Shown here in pieces: positions 55,371 through 63,534 of a stretch of DNA of 64,000 nt. Origin of the DNA: Cupriavidus oxalaticus (GTDB lineage: Bacteria > Pseudomonadota > Gammaproteobacteria > Burkholderiales > Burkholderiaceae). The notes beneath the pieces are model-generated. The model was given only the letters and a program-made list of their open reading frames with translations. It was not told where the DNA came from and did not search any database. The position numbers were made by a program, and so were the translations under genes. The DNA is taken from positions 558,001 to 622,000 of the forward strand of contig NZ_CP038635.1 in the NCBI RefSeq assembly GCF_004768545.1, given 5' to 3'. Each line of letters begins with the position of its first letter. Position 1 is the first letter of the stretch.

Positions 55371-55642
55371 GTCCGTCCCGGGCGCTCGCGACGCTTGCCG
55401 CACACCGGAGAAAGGCGTGTTTGCTGCTGCTGCATCCCTTGTCGGTGCGATCGCGCACGATGTGACGCGGTCATCCACACCATTGCGGGACAGAATTGTG
55501 GAGCGGTTGTGGACAGGTGTCGGAGAATCCACCTAAGTCCTTGATTTTAAAAGCCTGGCATGTGATTGCTGAAAAAATAGGCAAATGCTTCCTGATGTGC
55601 TGCACGACCGCCCGATGGTGCGATGCATGGGTATACCCGAGC

Positions 55643-55651
55643 TTTTCCACA
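55643..55651 (+). promoter_or_regulatory. DnaA box (TTTTCCACA)
   Basis: Fits the relaxed DnaA consensus TTWTNCACA exactly; it opens the third array unit. Confidence 0.5.
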
Positions 55652-55679
55652 CCCGGCAGGGAGAGAATTGTGGATGGCC

Positions 55680-55688
55680 TGTGGATAA
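55680..55688 (-). promoter_or_regulatory. DnaA box (exact TTATCCACA)
   Basis: TGTGGATAA on the plus strand is the reverse complement of the canonical high-affinity DnaA box, in the third array unit. Confidence 0.6.
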
Positions 55689-55903
55689 AGTCTGGAGAGG
55701 TGGGCTAACCCATTGATTTCATTAGGGTCGTTGCTCGCTGCCTAAAAAATAGGCGGCGCCTCGCTATTCGACGTTCCACATGGTGCAGTGCGGGCGCATG
55801 GCTTGACATGCCGCCTACGCCGCCCCGCAGCGTGATGCCGGCCACGCTTGAGGTAATAATCAGCGAAAAAGTCGGGTAAACGGCGCGTTTTATCCAGAGA
55901 TCC

Positions 55904-55912
55904 TGTGGATAA
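55904..55912 (-). promoter_or_regulatory. DnaA box (exact TTATCCACA)
   Basis: The second exact match in the region, in the fourth unit. It is flanked by near-matches TTATCCAGA (55890) and the complement of TTGTTCACA (55916), so three boxes lie within 35 bp. Confidence 0.6.
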
Positions 55913-56009
55913 CTTTGTGAACAAGCCCCATTGGCGCCCGCTAAGTGGTTGATGCAAAAGAGAATTGGTTATATTGCCTAATTTTTATTTCAATCATAAA
56001 TCTCATAGA

Positions 56010-56022
56010 AATCAAAGAGTTG
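56010..56022 (+). promoter_or_regulatory. IHF consensus site
   Basis: AATCAAAGAGTTG matches WATCAANNNNTTR at every position and lies at the end of the most AT-rich stretch of the window (about 55960-56030), next to the DnaA-box array. Confidence 0.45.
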
Positions 56023-56073
56023 TACGAAGTGATGCGGCTCGCCGGGCAGCATCGGCCCATCACTGCTACCCCC

Positions 56074-56102
56074 TTGACAGACCAGTTATGCTGTGGACAT
56101 GT
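56074..56102 (+). promoter_or_regulatory. Promoter candidate for xseA
   Basis: A perfect -35 hexamer TTGACA (56074-56079) is followed after 17 bp by a poor -10 (ACATGT). It lies 30-60 bp before the xseA start. Confidence 0.4.
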
Positions 56103-56132
56103 CCCATCAACGCCGCTTGACCGGCGTGCGCC

Positions 56133-57518
56133 ATGCCCGACCTGACCAGCTTTTCGCGTGACGCTTCCTCCACCAGCCCCCGCGGTGGCCGCGAAGTCAT
56201 TCCTGTCGGTGAGCTAAACCACACTATCGCCCGATTGCTGGAGCGCAGCTTCCCGCTGGCCTGGGTACGCGGAGAAATCTCCAACTTCACCCGCGCGGCC
56301 AGCGGCCACTGGTATTTCTCGCTCAAGGATGCGCGTGCCCAGATCCGCTGCGTGATGTTCCGCGGCCGCAACCAGCATGTCGACTTCCAGCCGCGCGAGG
56401 GCGAGGCGGTCGAGGTGCGCGCCGTGGTCACGATGTACGAGGCGCGCGGCGAACTGCAGCTCGGCGTGGAGGCGATGCGCCGCGCCGGCCTGGGCAACCT
56501 TTACGAAGCCTTCCTGCGGCTGAAGGAAAAGCTGGCGCAGGCCGGCCTGTTCGCACCGGAGCGCAAGCGGGCGGTGCCATCGCACCCGCGCACCATCGGC
56601 GTCATCACTTCGCTGCAGGCAGCCGCCTTGCGCGATGTGCTGACCACGCTGCGCCGGCGCGCGCCGCATGTGCCGGTGGTGGTCTATCCGGTACCGGTGC
56701 AGGGGGCCGGGGCGGCCCAGAAGATCGCCGACGCGATCGACCTGGCCGATGCGCGCCGCGACTGCGACGTGCTGATCCTGTGCCGCGGCGGGGGCAGCAT
56801 CGAAGACCTGTGGTCGTTCAATGAAGAGGTGGTGGCGCATGCGATCGCGCGTTGCGCACTGCCGCTGATTTCCGGCGTCGGCCACGAGACCGACTTCACC
56901 ATTGCCGATTTCGTCGCCGACGTGCGCGCGCCCACGCCGACCGGCGCGGCCGAGCTGGTCAGCCCCGACCGCTCGCACCTGCTGGCGCAGACCCTGCGCG
57001 GCCGCGACGCGCTGGCGCAGGCGATGCGCCGCGCGCTTGACCTGCGCGCCCAGCACCTGGACTGGCTGGCGCGGCGCGTGCGCAGCCCGCAGGCGCAGCT
57101 GCAGGAACGCCGCGCGCGCGTCGACAATCTGGCCCGACACTTGCGGTCGGCATTGCGCGACACCGTGGTGTCGCAGCGGCATCGCCAGCAGGTGCTGGCG
57201 ATGCGCTGGAGCGCATGCCGCCCCGACACCGCCGCGGCACAGGCGGACCTGGCACGGCTATGGCAGCGGCTGCAGGCCGCCGCCACTCGCGGCCACGAGC
57301 GCGCCGGACAGCGCCTGGCGCGCGCCGCCGGTGCGCTGGAGCTGCTGGCACCGCAGCGCACGCTCGAGCGCGGCTACGCGGTGCTGCTCGACCAGCGCGG
57401 CCGTGCGCTGCGCTCGCCCACCGAGATCCGCCCGGGCAGCGTGGTCGAGGCGCATCTGGCCGAGGGCGTGGCCGACCTGTCGATTGCCGGCGTGCAGGCG
57501 AAGCTGGGCGATTTCTGA
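56133..57518 (+). CDS. xseA: Exodeoxyribonuclease VII large subunit
   Basis: Catalytic subunit of exonuclease VII, which degrades single-stranded DNA in repair. The 461-residue protein has an N-terminal OB-fold ([50 protein letters not shown]), the catalytic domain ([56 protein letters not shown]) and a coiled-coil C-terminus (about 280-400) that binds XseB. The usual SPxGAALRD motif reads [11 protein letters not shown] here, with Gln-Ala replacing the first Thr/Gly positions. The small subunit gene xseB is not in this window. Confidence 0.95.
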   Translation: MPDLTSFSRDASSTSPRGGREVIPVGELNHTIARLLERSFPLAWVRGEISNFTRAASGHWYFSLKDARAQIRCVMFRGRNQHVDFQPREGEAVEVRAVVTMYEARGELQLGVEAMRRAGLGNLYEAFLRLKEKLAQAGLFAPERKRAVPSHPRTIGVITSLQAAALRDVLTTLRRRAPHVPVVVYPVPVQGAGAAQKIADAIDLADARRDCDVLILCRGGGSIEDLWSFNEEVVAHAIARCALPLISGVGHETDFTIADFVADVRAPTPTGAAELVSPDRSHLLAQTLRGRDALAQAMRRALDLRAQHLDWLARRVRSPQAQLQERRARVDNLARHLRSALRDTVVSQRHRQQVLAMRWSACRPDTAAAQADLARLWQRLQAAATRGHERAGQRLARAAGALELLAPQRTLERGYAVLLDQRGRALRSPTEIRPGSVVEAHLAEGVADLSIAGVQAKLGDF

Positions 57519-57582
57519 GGCACGAAGAAAAGCATGGTCTTGGGTGCTCCCGAGCGGCCCGAGCTTGCCCAGGCAAGGTGTT

Positions 57583-57617
57583 CTCCCTCTCCCCTCAGCG
57601 GGAGACGGGAGCAAACC
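57583..57617. repeat. Dispersed palindromic intergenic repeat, copy 4 (degenerate)
   Basis: CTCTCCCCTCAGCGGGAGAC followed by GGGAGCAAAC retains the outer arms and the GGGAGCAAAC end of copies 1-3, but its stem is imperfect. It lies between xseA and sodB. Confidence 0.55.
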
Positions 57618-57691
57618 GGCGCCTTTCTCAATCGCCCCGGAAACCCGCCGCCAGACAAACTAACATCGAAGCAGGGGCATAGGCCTGCGGT

Positions 57692-57720
57692 TTGCGCGGG
57701 TATTCCAAGTCCCCTACAAT
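57692..57720 (+). promoter_or_regulatory. Promoter of sodB
   Basis: TTGCGC (57692-57697), 17-bp spacer, TACAAT (57715-57720), 44 bp before the sodB start. I see no clear Fur box overlapping it. Confidence 0.55.
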
Positions 57721-57764
57721 CGGCAATTCCGGACCCTACAACCCCAACCCACAGAGACAGAACA

Positions 57765-58343
57765 ATGGAACACAAGCTCCCCCCGCTTCCGTACGCGCAT
57801 GATGCCCTGGCTCCGCACATCTCCAAGGAGACGCTGGAGTTCCATCATGACAAGCACCACCAGACCTACGTCACCAACCTGAACAACCTCATCAAGGGCA
57901 CCGAGTTCGAGAACGCGACCCTGGAAGAGATCGTCAAGAAGTCGTCGGGCGGCATCTTCAACAACGCTGCCCAGGTGTGGAACCACACCTTCTACTGGGA
58001 TTCGCTGAAGCCCAACGGCGGCGGCCAGCCGACCGGCGCGCTGGCTGATGCCATCAACGCCAAGTGGGGCTCGTTCGACAAGTTCAAGGAAGAATTCACC
58101 AAGGTTGCCGTCGGCACCTTCGGTTCGGGCTGGGCCTGGCTGGTGAAGAAGGCCGACGGCTCGCTGGACCTGGTGTCCACCTCCAACGCCGCGACGCCGC
58201 TGACCACCGATGCCAAGCCGCTGCTGACCTGCGACGTGTGGGAACACGCCTACTACATCGACTACCGCAATGCCCGTCCGAAGTACGTCGAGGCATTCTG
58301 GAACGTCGTGAACTGGGACTTCGCCGGCAAGAACTTCGCCTGA
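57765..58343 (+). CDS. sodB: Superoxide dismutase, iron type
   Basis: Cytoplasmic metalloenzyme that converts superoxide to oxygen and peroxide. It has 192 residues. Metal ligands: His in [13 protein letters not shown], His in [13 protein letters not shown], and Asp plus His in [12 protein letters not shown]. The iron form is indicated by [14 protein letters not shown] and the SGGIFNNAA run; metal preference from sequence is a strong guess, not proof. The start ATG follows AGAGACAGAACA. A bidirectional terminator separates it from the convergent DUF4142 gene. Confidence 0.97.
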   Translation: MEHKLPPLPYAHDALAPHISKETLEFHHDKHHQTYVTNLNNLIKGTEFENATLEEIVKKSSGGIFNNAAQVWNHTFYWDSLKPNGGGQPTGALADAINAKWGSFDKFKEEFTKVAVGTFGSGWAWLVKKADGSLDLVSTSNAATPLTTDAKPLLTCDVWEHAYYIDYRNARPKYVEAFWNVVNWDFAGKNFA

Positions 58344-58370
58344 GCCCCGGTCATCCTTGCAGCAGCAAAA

Positions 58371-58397
58371 AAAAGCCCCGGAAATTCCGGGGCTTTT
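58371..58397. terminator. Bidirectional intrinsic terminator after sodB
   Basis: AAAGCCCCGGAA / TTCCGGGGCTTT with A/T tails on both sides (AAAAAAAA before, TTTTTGTTT after), between the convergent sodB and DUF4142 genes. Confidence 0.9.
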
Positions 58398-58432
58398 TGT
58401 TTGGCGTTTGATTGACGCGTGTGTTTCGCCGC

Positions 58433-58975
58433 TCACTGCTTCGCCTGCGATGCCAGCTGCCGCGCCATCTCGAGGTGGTGGTTCAGCGTCGGCAGCGTCT
58501 GCCGCGCGAATGCCTTGACGCTGTCGTCCTTGGCTTCGTCAGCGGCATTGCGGAACAGCGCCACCGCCTCCTGATGGGCATCGACGCCGAACTGGCGGGC
58601 GTAGGCGCTATCGAACGCGCCGCCGCTGAGCCTGCCGAGTTTTTCCAGTTCCTGCTTCTTTACCTCGGGCGGCGACGCCGGCAGCTGGATGCCGAGTTTC
58701 CTCGCCAGCTGACGCAGCTTCTCGTCCGCGGCTTGATGGTCGCGGATCATCTGCGCGGCAAACGTCTTGACCGCTTCGCCGCTTGCGCGTGTCTGCGCCA
58801 GCTTGCTGGCCTCGATCTCCAGCGCGCCGGCCTCGGCCGCGTCGCGCAGGAACAGCGCATCCTTGTCCGGCGCCATCGCGGTACCCGGCTTGTCCGACAA
58901 CGGCGCCGCATGGGCGCCGGTGGCAAGCAGCAGCGCAATCGCCGCCAGCATCGTCTTATAGACCGGTCGCGTCAT
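58433..58975 (-). CDS. Exported DUF4142 (ferritin-like four-helix) protein
   Basis: A 180-residue protein with a signal peptide (TMLAAIALLLATGAHA, cut before APLS). The DUF4142 domain follows: DALFLRDAAEAGALEIEASK, TRASGEAVKTFAAQMIRDHQ, ADEKLRQLARKLGIQLP, FDSAYARQFGVDAHQEAVAL and a C-terminal LPTLNHHLEMARQLA. It is predicted to fold as a ferritin-like helical bundle in the periplasm. The biochemical role is unknown; relatives are often stress-related. GAGGAGG precedes the ATG. It is convergent with sodB. Confidence 0.9.
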   Translation of the reverse strand: MTRPVYKTMLAAIALLLATGAHAAPLSDKPGTAMAPDKDALFLRDAAEAGALEIEASKLAQTRASGEAVKTFAAQMIRDHQAADEKLRQLARKLGIQLPASPPEVKKQELEKLGRLSGGAFDSAYARQFGVDAHQEAVALFRNAADEAKDDSVKAFARQTLPTLNHHLEMARQLASQAKQ

Positions 58976-59071
58976 GATGGCCTCCTCAATCCTGTCTGGG
59001 TTGTCCGTTCTACGCCATCAGCCCGCCGTCGTGATGTCTGCGGAAAAGGCCGCCGCGAGCTCGAATCGATG

Positions 59072-59482
59072 TCAGCGTCCCTTGGAATCGGGCACGCGGG
59101 TCTGGTCGATGCTGGCGCCGCCGCTGCCGGTGCGCGGCTTGCCGTGCAAGCCATCGCGGTCGGCCTTGCCGGCGCTTTCCGATGCCGGCTTGGGCTTGTC
59201 GCGGCCGGGCAGGCCGCCAGCCGTATGCGGTTCCTTCGGCACGTCGCCCAGCTCGCGCGCGAGCCCGCCTGGATTGGTCGGCGTGGCACCCGGCGTGCTG
59301 GATGGCGCCACCGCGGCGCCCGGCGGCGGAATGGTCTGGCTGCCGATGGGCCCTTTGTCGGTGCGCACACCGGTGCTGTCTGTCTTCTGGGCCAGCGCGC
59401 CGCCGGCCAGCAGCGACAGCAGCGCGGCGGCCGCGGCAAAGCGGGAAGTGGATGTCACAGCGGACGCAAGGCGGATGCGCAT
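59072..59482 (-). CDS. Small exported low-complexity protein, function unknown
   Basis: 136 residues. A clear signal peptide (FAAAAALLSLLAGGALA, cut before QKTDS) is followed by a Pro/Gly/Ser/Thr-rich, probably disordered chain (GPIGSQTIPPPGAAVAPSST, NPGGLARELGDVPKEPHTAG, and a charged Lys/Arg tail). I recognise no domain. AGGAGAA before the ATG and the signal peptide make it likely to be a real gene. It lies downstream of a 263-bp gap and near another small disordered protein (59746-60051), in a region with genes for stress-type functions (sodB, DUF4142, UdgX). Confidence 0.75.
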   Translation of the reverse strand: MRIRLASAVTSTSRFAAAAALLSLLAGGALAQKTDSTGVRTDKGPIGSQTIPPPGAAVAPSSTPGATPTNPGGLARELGDVPKEPHTAGGLPGRDKPKPASESAGKADRDGLHGKPRTGSGGASIDQTRVPDSKGR

Positions 59483-59745
59483 TGGTTTCTCCTGGAGTGA
59501 TGTTGTCCTGCTGTTGTTGTGCAAAGCATTTGCCGGGCCACGGATACGACGACGGCCCGTGTCGCCGTGGCCACCCGCTGCATCGCACTTTCTACAAGCA
59601 CTGGCGCTTCTTACAGGCGTCACCCGCGGCGTGCGGTGCCGCGGCGCATGCATGTGTCCGGCCCGCTGCAGCAGTGCCGCCGTGGAATGAAAGTTGCGCG
59701 CCATGCTGGAGTGGCCGCGCCGCGGCCTGATGCTCAGGAGGCGCC

Positions 59746-60051
59746 ATGAAGCAAAGCAAGCACGACACGTCGGGCAACCCCTCGCTCGACAAGCGGCAGG
59801 GGCTGGATGACCGCGAACTGCGGGAGAACGCGGCGGAAAACCAGCGTGCGCGCGAACGCGCCGCTGCGGACTGGGAGCATGCGGCTTCGCATCGAAAGGA
59901 TAAGGCCGCGGACCCATCCTCGAGCCCACGCGCGCCGCGCAGCGAAGAGAAGCCCGGCCGCGGCGAATTCCCGCCCGGCGTCGGCAAGCGCGACCTGCTC
60001 GACCCGGGCAGCCGCGATCCCGATGCGCCGCCCACGGTGAACCGTTCCTGA
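59746..60051 (+). CDS. Small highly charged protein, function unknown
   Basis: 101 residues with no signal peptide or membrane segment. It is rich in Arg, Asp, Glu, Lys, Pro and Ser (LDKRQGLDDRELRENAAENQ, ARERAAADWEHAASHRKDKA) and probably disordered. The composition resembles small hydrophilic stress proteins, but no family is recognisable. A strong AGGAGG 5 bp before the ATG supports translation. It ends 6 bp before the stop of the convergent UdgX gene. Confidence 0.7.
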   Translation: MKQSKHDTSGNPSLDKRQGLDDRELRENAAENQRARERAAADWEHAASHRKDKAADPSSSPRAPRSEEKPGRGEFPPGVGKRDLLDPGSRDPDAPPTVNRS

Positions 60052-60057
60052 GGCCGG

Positions 60058-60666
60058 CTAGCCTTCGCCGCGCGCCAGCCGCGCGGCTGCTTGCAGGCTG
60101 CGCACGATGCGATCGAATGCGGCCGCGCGCGCGTCGTCGGAACGCTGGCGCAGCGCAAACGACGGATGATAGGTGGCGATGACGAGCCGGCCCTCGTGCT
60201 CGACCGGCGTGTCCATCATCGTGCCCAGCGTCACGCTCTTGCGGCCCAGCACCGCGCGCGCGGCGGTGGCGCCCAGCGCGACGATGATCCGCGGATCCAC
60301 CTGCTTGAGCTCGCGCTCGAGCCACAGGTGGCACGCTTCGATCTCCAGCTGGCCCGGCGACTTGTGCAGCCGCCGCTTGCCGCGCAATTCGAACTTGAAA
60401 TGCTTGACCGCATTGGTCATGAACAGCTTGTCGCGGTCCAGTCCGGCACGCTCCAGCGCATCGTCCAGCAGCTGTCCCGCGGGACCCACGAACGGCGAGC
60501 CCTGCAGGTCTTCCTGCGAGCCGGGCTGCTCGCCCACCAGCATGATGCGCGCGTGCGCCGCGCCGGCACCGGGCACGCCTTGAGTGGCATTGCGCCATAG
60601 CGGGCAACGCCGGCATTCGTTCAGTTCGGCACGGCTGACTGGTGGCTTCTTGCGCTCGGGCATCAT
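60058..60666 (-). CDS. UdgX-type uracil-DNA glycosylase
   Basis: A uracil-DNA glycosylase of the family 4-related UdgX group, 202 residues. Motif A is LVGEQPGSQED (family 4 has GEAPG). TNAVKHFKFELRGKRRLHKS (84-103) contains the UdgX-specific loop KRRLHKSP, whose His (here His101) becomes covalently linked to the deoxyribose in the mycobacterial enzyme. Motif B is IATYHPSFALR. Cysteines at 18, 21 and 112 would hold a 4Fe-4S cluster; where family 4 has the fourth Cys this protein reads VKHFKF. It likely excises uracil and stays bound to the abasic site. Confidence 0.88.
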   Translation of the reverse strand: MMPERKKPPVSRAELNECRRCPLWRNATQGVPGAGAAHARIMLVGEQPGSQEDLQGSPFVGPAGQLLDDALERAGLDRDKLFMTNAVKHFKFELRGKRRLHKSPGQLEIEACHLWLERELKQVDPRIIVALGATAARAVLGRKSVTLGTMMDTPVEHEGRLVIATYHPSFALRQRSDDARAAAFDRIVRSLQAAARLARGEG

Positions 60667-60834
60667 CGATGTCTGGCAGTGGGACGCATGGCGCCGCTAG
60701 CCGGTGCGCAGCAGGTTCCGCGCCATGCGCCGCGGGCGCTACGCACCGGTACGGAATTTGCCTCGCCCCAACACCTCGGAGGCGGCCGGTCCCGCCGCTT
60801 CCTCCGTTGACCTGAACGCCGATTCCCAGCACGC

Positions 60835-63528
60835 ATGCCCCAGCAACCGATCGCGCCCCCGTCCCGCCGCCGCATTGCCGCCGAACTGTTCCGCGCGATA
60901 TGGCGTTTCCGCCTGCGCGTGGTGGTGGCGGTATCGCTGTTGCTGCTGGCCAAGGCCTGCGCGGTGGCGGTGCCGCTGCTGCTCAAGCTCGTGGTCGACG
61001 AAGTCGCGCCGGCCGCGGCCGGCACCGATGCGGCGCGGCTCGGGCTGGTGGCCATGCCCGTGTTCCTGGTGCTGGCCTACGCGATCCTGCGGCTGATGGG
61101 CAATGCCTTCAGCGAACTGCGCGACGTGGTCTTCGCCTATGTCACGCAAAGCACAGTGGCAGCGTTCATGGAGCGCACCTTCGCGCACCTGCACGCGCTG
61201 GGCGCGCGCTTCCATGCCAGGCGCGCCACCGGCAGCGTGATCCGCGACCTGGAGAAGGGCACAGCGGCGATCGGCTTCCTGCTGGGCGTGGCAGTCTTCA
61301 CCATCGTGCCGACGCTGATGGAAATCGTCTCCGTGCTGGCCATCATGATCGGCGCCTATGGCGGCGCGTTCGCCGCGATCATCCTGGGCGTGTTCGTGCT
61401 GTACTCGGCCTTTACCTGGTACTACACGCAGCGGCGCATGCGCGTGCAGCGCAAGGTCAATGCGGTGGAGGCCACCACCAACAGCAAGGTGGTCGACAGC
61501 CTGCTCAACTACGACACGGTCAAGTTCTTCGCGCGCGAGTCGTTCGAGACACGGCGGCTATCCGACATATTGCGGCGCTGGGTCGGCATCAGCGTCGAGA
61601 ACCAGTACGCGCTGTCGACGCTGCATATCGGCCAGAGCGTATGCATTGCGCTCGGCGTGGCGGCGGTGATGCTGCTGGCCACGCAGCGCGTGATCCAGGG
61701 TTCGCTGTCGGTGGGCGACCTGGTGCTGATCAATGCCTACATCATCCAGGTGGTGCTGCCGCTCAATACGCTGGGTTTTATCTTCCGCGAGTCGAACGAC
61801 GCCATGACCAACGTCGAGCGCCTGTTCGCGTTGCTCGACGCGCGCGGCAGGCCCGGCGAGGACGACGACGCGCCGGGGGCGCGGCCGCTGCGCGTGACGC
61901 GCGGCGAGATCGTGTTCGACCGCGTCAACTTCAGCTACGACCCCAGCCACCAGACCCTGTGGGAGGTCAGCTTCCGCGCGCAGGCGGGGCAGACCGTGGC
62001 GGTGGTCGGCGGCAGCGGCTCGGGCAAGTCGACGCTGGCGCGGCTGCTGTTCCGCCTGTACCAGCCCGATAGCGGCAGCATCGGCATCGACGGGCAGGAC
62101 CTGCGGCTGGTGACGCAGCGCAGCCTGCGCGAGATGATCGGCATCGTGCCGCAGGACACCATCCTGTTCAACGACACCATCGCCTACAACATCGGCTACG
62201 GCCGCGAAGGCGCGACCCGCGCCGATATCGTCGCGGCGGCGCGCGCGGCGCAGCTCGATGCCTTTATCGATCGCCTGCCCGACGGCTACGAAACCCAGGT
62301 CGGCGAGCGCGGCGTGCGCCTGTCCGGGGGCGAGCGGCAGCGCGTGGCGATCGCGCGCGCGATGCTCAAGCGCCCGCCACTGGTGGTGTTCGACGAGGCC
62401 ACCTCGGCGCTGGACACGCGCTCGGAGCGCGCGATCCAGCAGGAGCTGTCGGCGGTGGCGCGCGGCCGCACCGCGCTGATCATCGCGCACCGGCTTTCCA
62501 CCATCGTCGATGCCGACCAGATCCTGGTGATGGAGCACGGCCGCATCGTCGAGCAGGGCTCGCACGCCACGCTGCTGGCGCGCGGCGGCATCTACACGCA
62601 GATGTGGCAGCTGCAGCAGCAGCAGCGCGAACTGGAGCGCGCCGAGCGGCGCCTGGCGCTGCAGCCGGTGCGGCTGGAGACGCTGGTGGCCAGCGTGGTC
62701 GATGGCCTGCGTGAGACCATCGCCGAGCGCCACGTCAACCTGTTCACGGTGCAGAGCGAAGCCGAGCTGCGCGTGACCGGCGATCCCGGCGTGCTGCAGA
62801 AGGCCATCTGGGAACTCTGCCAGCAGATGATTGCCACCACGGAACCGGGCGGGCGGCTGGAGCTGCGTCTGGAACGGCACGACGGGCAGGCCGGGCTGCG
62901 CGTGTCGGCGTCGCCGCAGCAGGGGCCGCTGGAAGACGTGGAGGGACTGCGCGAATGGCTGGGCGAGCACGGCGTGACGCTGACCGCCGATCCCGGCGCT
63001 CATGCGTGCCAGTTGCTGATGCCGATGCGCGCGGTGCAGGAGCCGGAGCCGCGGCGCGCCCCGGCGCCCGGCACGCCCGAGGCGCTCGAAGTGCCCGACA
63101 CGCAAGCGCTCAAGGGCATGCGCGTGCTGCTGCTGGACGACGACGAAACCACGCGCGAGGTGCTGAGCGCCGCGCTTGAAGACTACGGCGCGCATGCGAT
63201 CGCGCAGGAGCGCGGCGACGAAGTGATCGGGTTGCTGGCGGCGACGCCGCAGGCCGAGTGGCCGCAGGTGCTGCTGTGCGACCTGGCGCTCGGCGAGGAA
63301 GACGGCTACACCGTGCTGCGCCGCGTGCGCCGGCTGGAAGCGCAGATGCAGGTGCCGCTGGGGCGGCGCATGACGGCCATCGCGCTATCGGGACACGCCG
63401 AGCCGCAGGACCGCATGCGCGCGATGATGGCGGGGTTCCAGCTGCATCTGTCAAAGCCGGTGCGGATCGGCGAGCTGGTGGCGGCGCTGAGGTCGCTGGC
63501 GACGCGGGCGGAGCAGGAGCCTGGATGA
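60835..63528 (+). CDS. ABC exporter fused to a degenerate kinase-like ATPase domain and a receiver domain
   Basis: 897 residues in three parts. First (about 1-600) is a complete Atm1/ABCB7-like half-exporter: six membrane helices, NSKVVDSLLNYDTVKFFARE, Walker A GGSGSGKST (392-400), LSGGERQR (496-503), Walker B LVVFDEAT (516-523) and H-loop His552. Second (about 610-740) is a GHKL-type fold in outline (ETLVASVVDGLRETIAERHV, DPGVLQKAIWELCQQMI) whose N-box reads ELCQQM (660-665), with the Asn lost and no G-boxes. Third (762-885) is a receiver: DDDE (768-771), Asp816 in LLCDLAL, Ser852, Lys874. Transport substrate and phosphate donor are unknown. No Shine-Dalgarno is evident. Confidence 0.88.
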   Translation: MPQQPIAPPSRRRIAAELFRAIWRFRLRVVVAVSLLLLAKACAVAVPLLLKLVVDEVAPAAAGTDAARLGLVAMPVFLVLAYAILRLMGNAFSELRDVVFAYVTQSTVAAFMERTFAHLHALGARFHARRATGSVIRDLEKGTAAIGFLLGVAVFTIVPTLMEIVSVLAIMIGAYGGAFAAIILGVFVLYSAFTWYYTQRRMRVQRKVNAVEATTNSKVVDSLLNYDTVKFFARESFETRRLSDILRRWVGISVENQYALSTLHIGQSVCIALGVAAVMLLATQRVIQGSLSVGDLVLINAYIIQVVLPLNTLGFIFRESNDAMTNVERLFALLDARGRPGEDDDAPGARPLRVTRGEIVFDRVNFSYDPSHQTLWEVSFRAQAGQTVAVVGGSGSGKSTLARLLFRLYQPDSGSIGIDGQDLRLVTQRSLREMIGIVPQDTILFNDTIAYNIGYGREGATRADIVAAARAAQLDAFIDRLPDGYETQVGERGVRLSGGERQRVAIARAMLKRPPLVVFDEATSALDTRSERAIQQELSAVARGRTALIIAHRLSTIVDADQILVMEHGRIVEQGSHATLLARGGIYTQMWQLQQQQRELERAERRLALQPVRLETLVASVVDGLRETIAERHVNLFTVQSEAELRVTGDPGVLQKAIWELCQQMIATTEPGGRLELRLERHDGQAGLRVSASPQQGPLEDVEGLREWLGEHGVTLTADPGAHACQLLMPMRAVQEPEPRRAPAPGTPEALEVPDTQALKGMRVLLLDDDETTREVLSAALEDYGAHAIAQERGDEVIGLLAATPQAEWPQVLLCDLALGEEDGYTVLRRVRRLEAQMQVPLGRRMTAIALSGHAEPQDRMRAMMAGFQLHLSKPVRIGELVAALRSLATRAEQEPG

Positions 63529-63534
63529 GGGCTT

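Larger units (their letters stand above)
55258..56000. repeat. Four tandem imperfect units with DnaA-box-like motifs (iteron-like array)
   Basis: Three motifs recur in the same order four times: GGGACAGAATTGTGGA (55273, 55487, 55659; degenerate near 55895), CTAAGTNCTTGATT (TTGAT at 55327, 55541, 55713, 55949) and GCYTAAAAAATAGGC (centres about 55361, 55575, 55747, 55983). Spacings between units are about 214, 172 and 236 bp for the motifs present in all of them, so the units are real duplicates that drifted. A fourth motif GGTGCGATGC follows in the first two units and, altered, in the third. Each unit begins with CCACA or a close variant. No coding frame spans the array. Confidence 0.8.

Noticed and set aside
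55284..55544. A small plus-strand gene in the exbB-xseA gap
   Set aside because: 86 codons with no ribosome site, crossing the tandem repeat motifs; its Cys/Arg-rich product resembles chance translation.
55258..56000. CRISPR array
   Set aside because: Units are 170-240 bp, imperfect, only four, and no cas genes are present.
55057..56132. The chromosomal origin oriC
   Set aside because: DnaA boxes and an AT-rich flank are present, but there is no dnaA, dnaN, rpmH, parAB or gidA nearby, and the gene order is unlike the Cupriavidus dnaA locus. I kept the DnaA/IHF interpretation as a candidate only.
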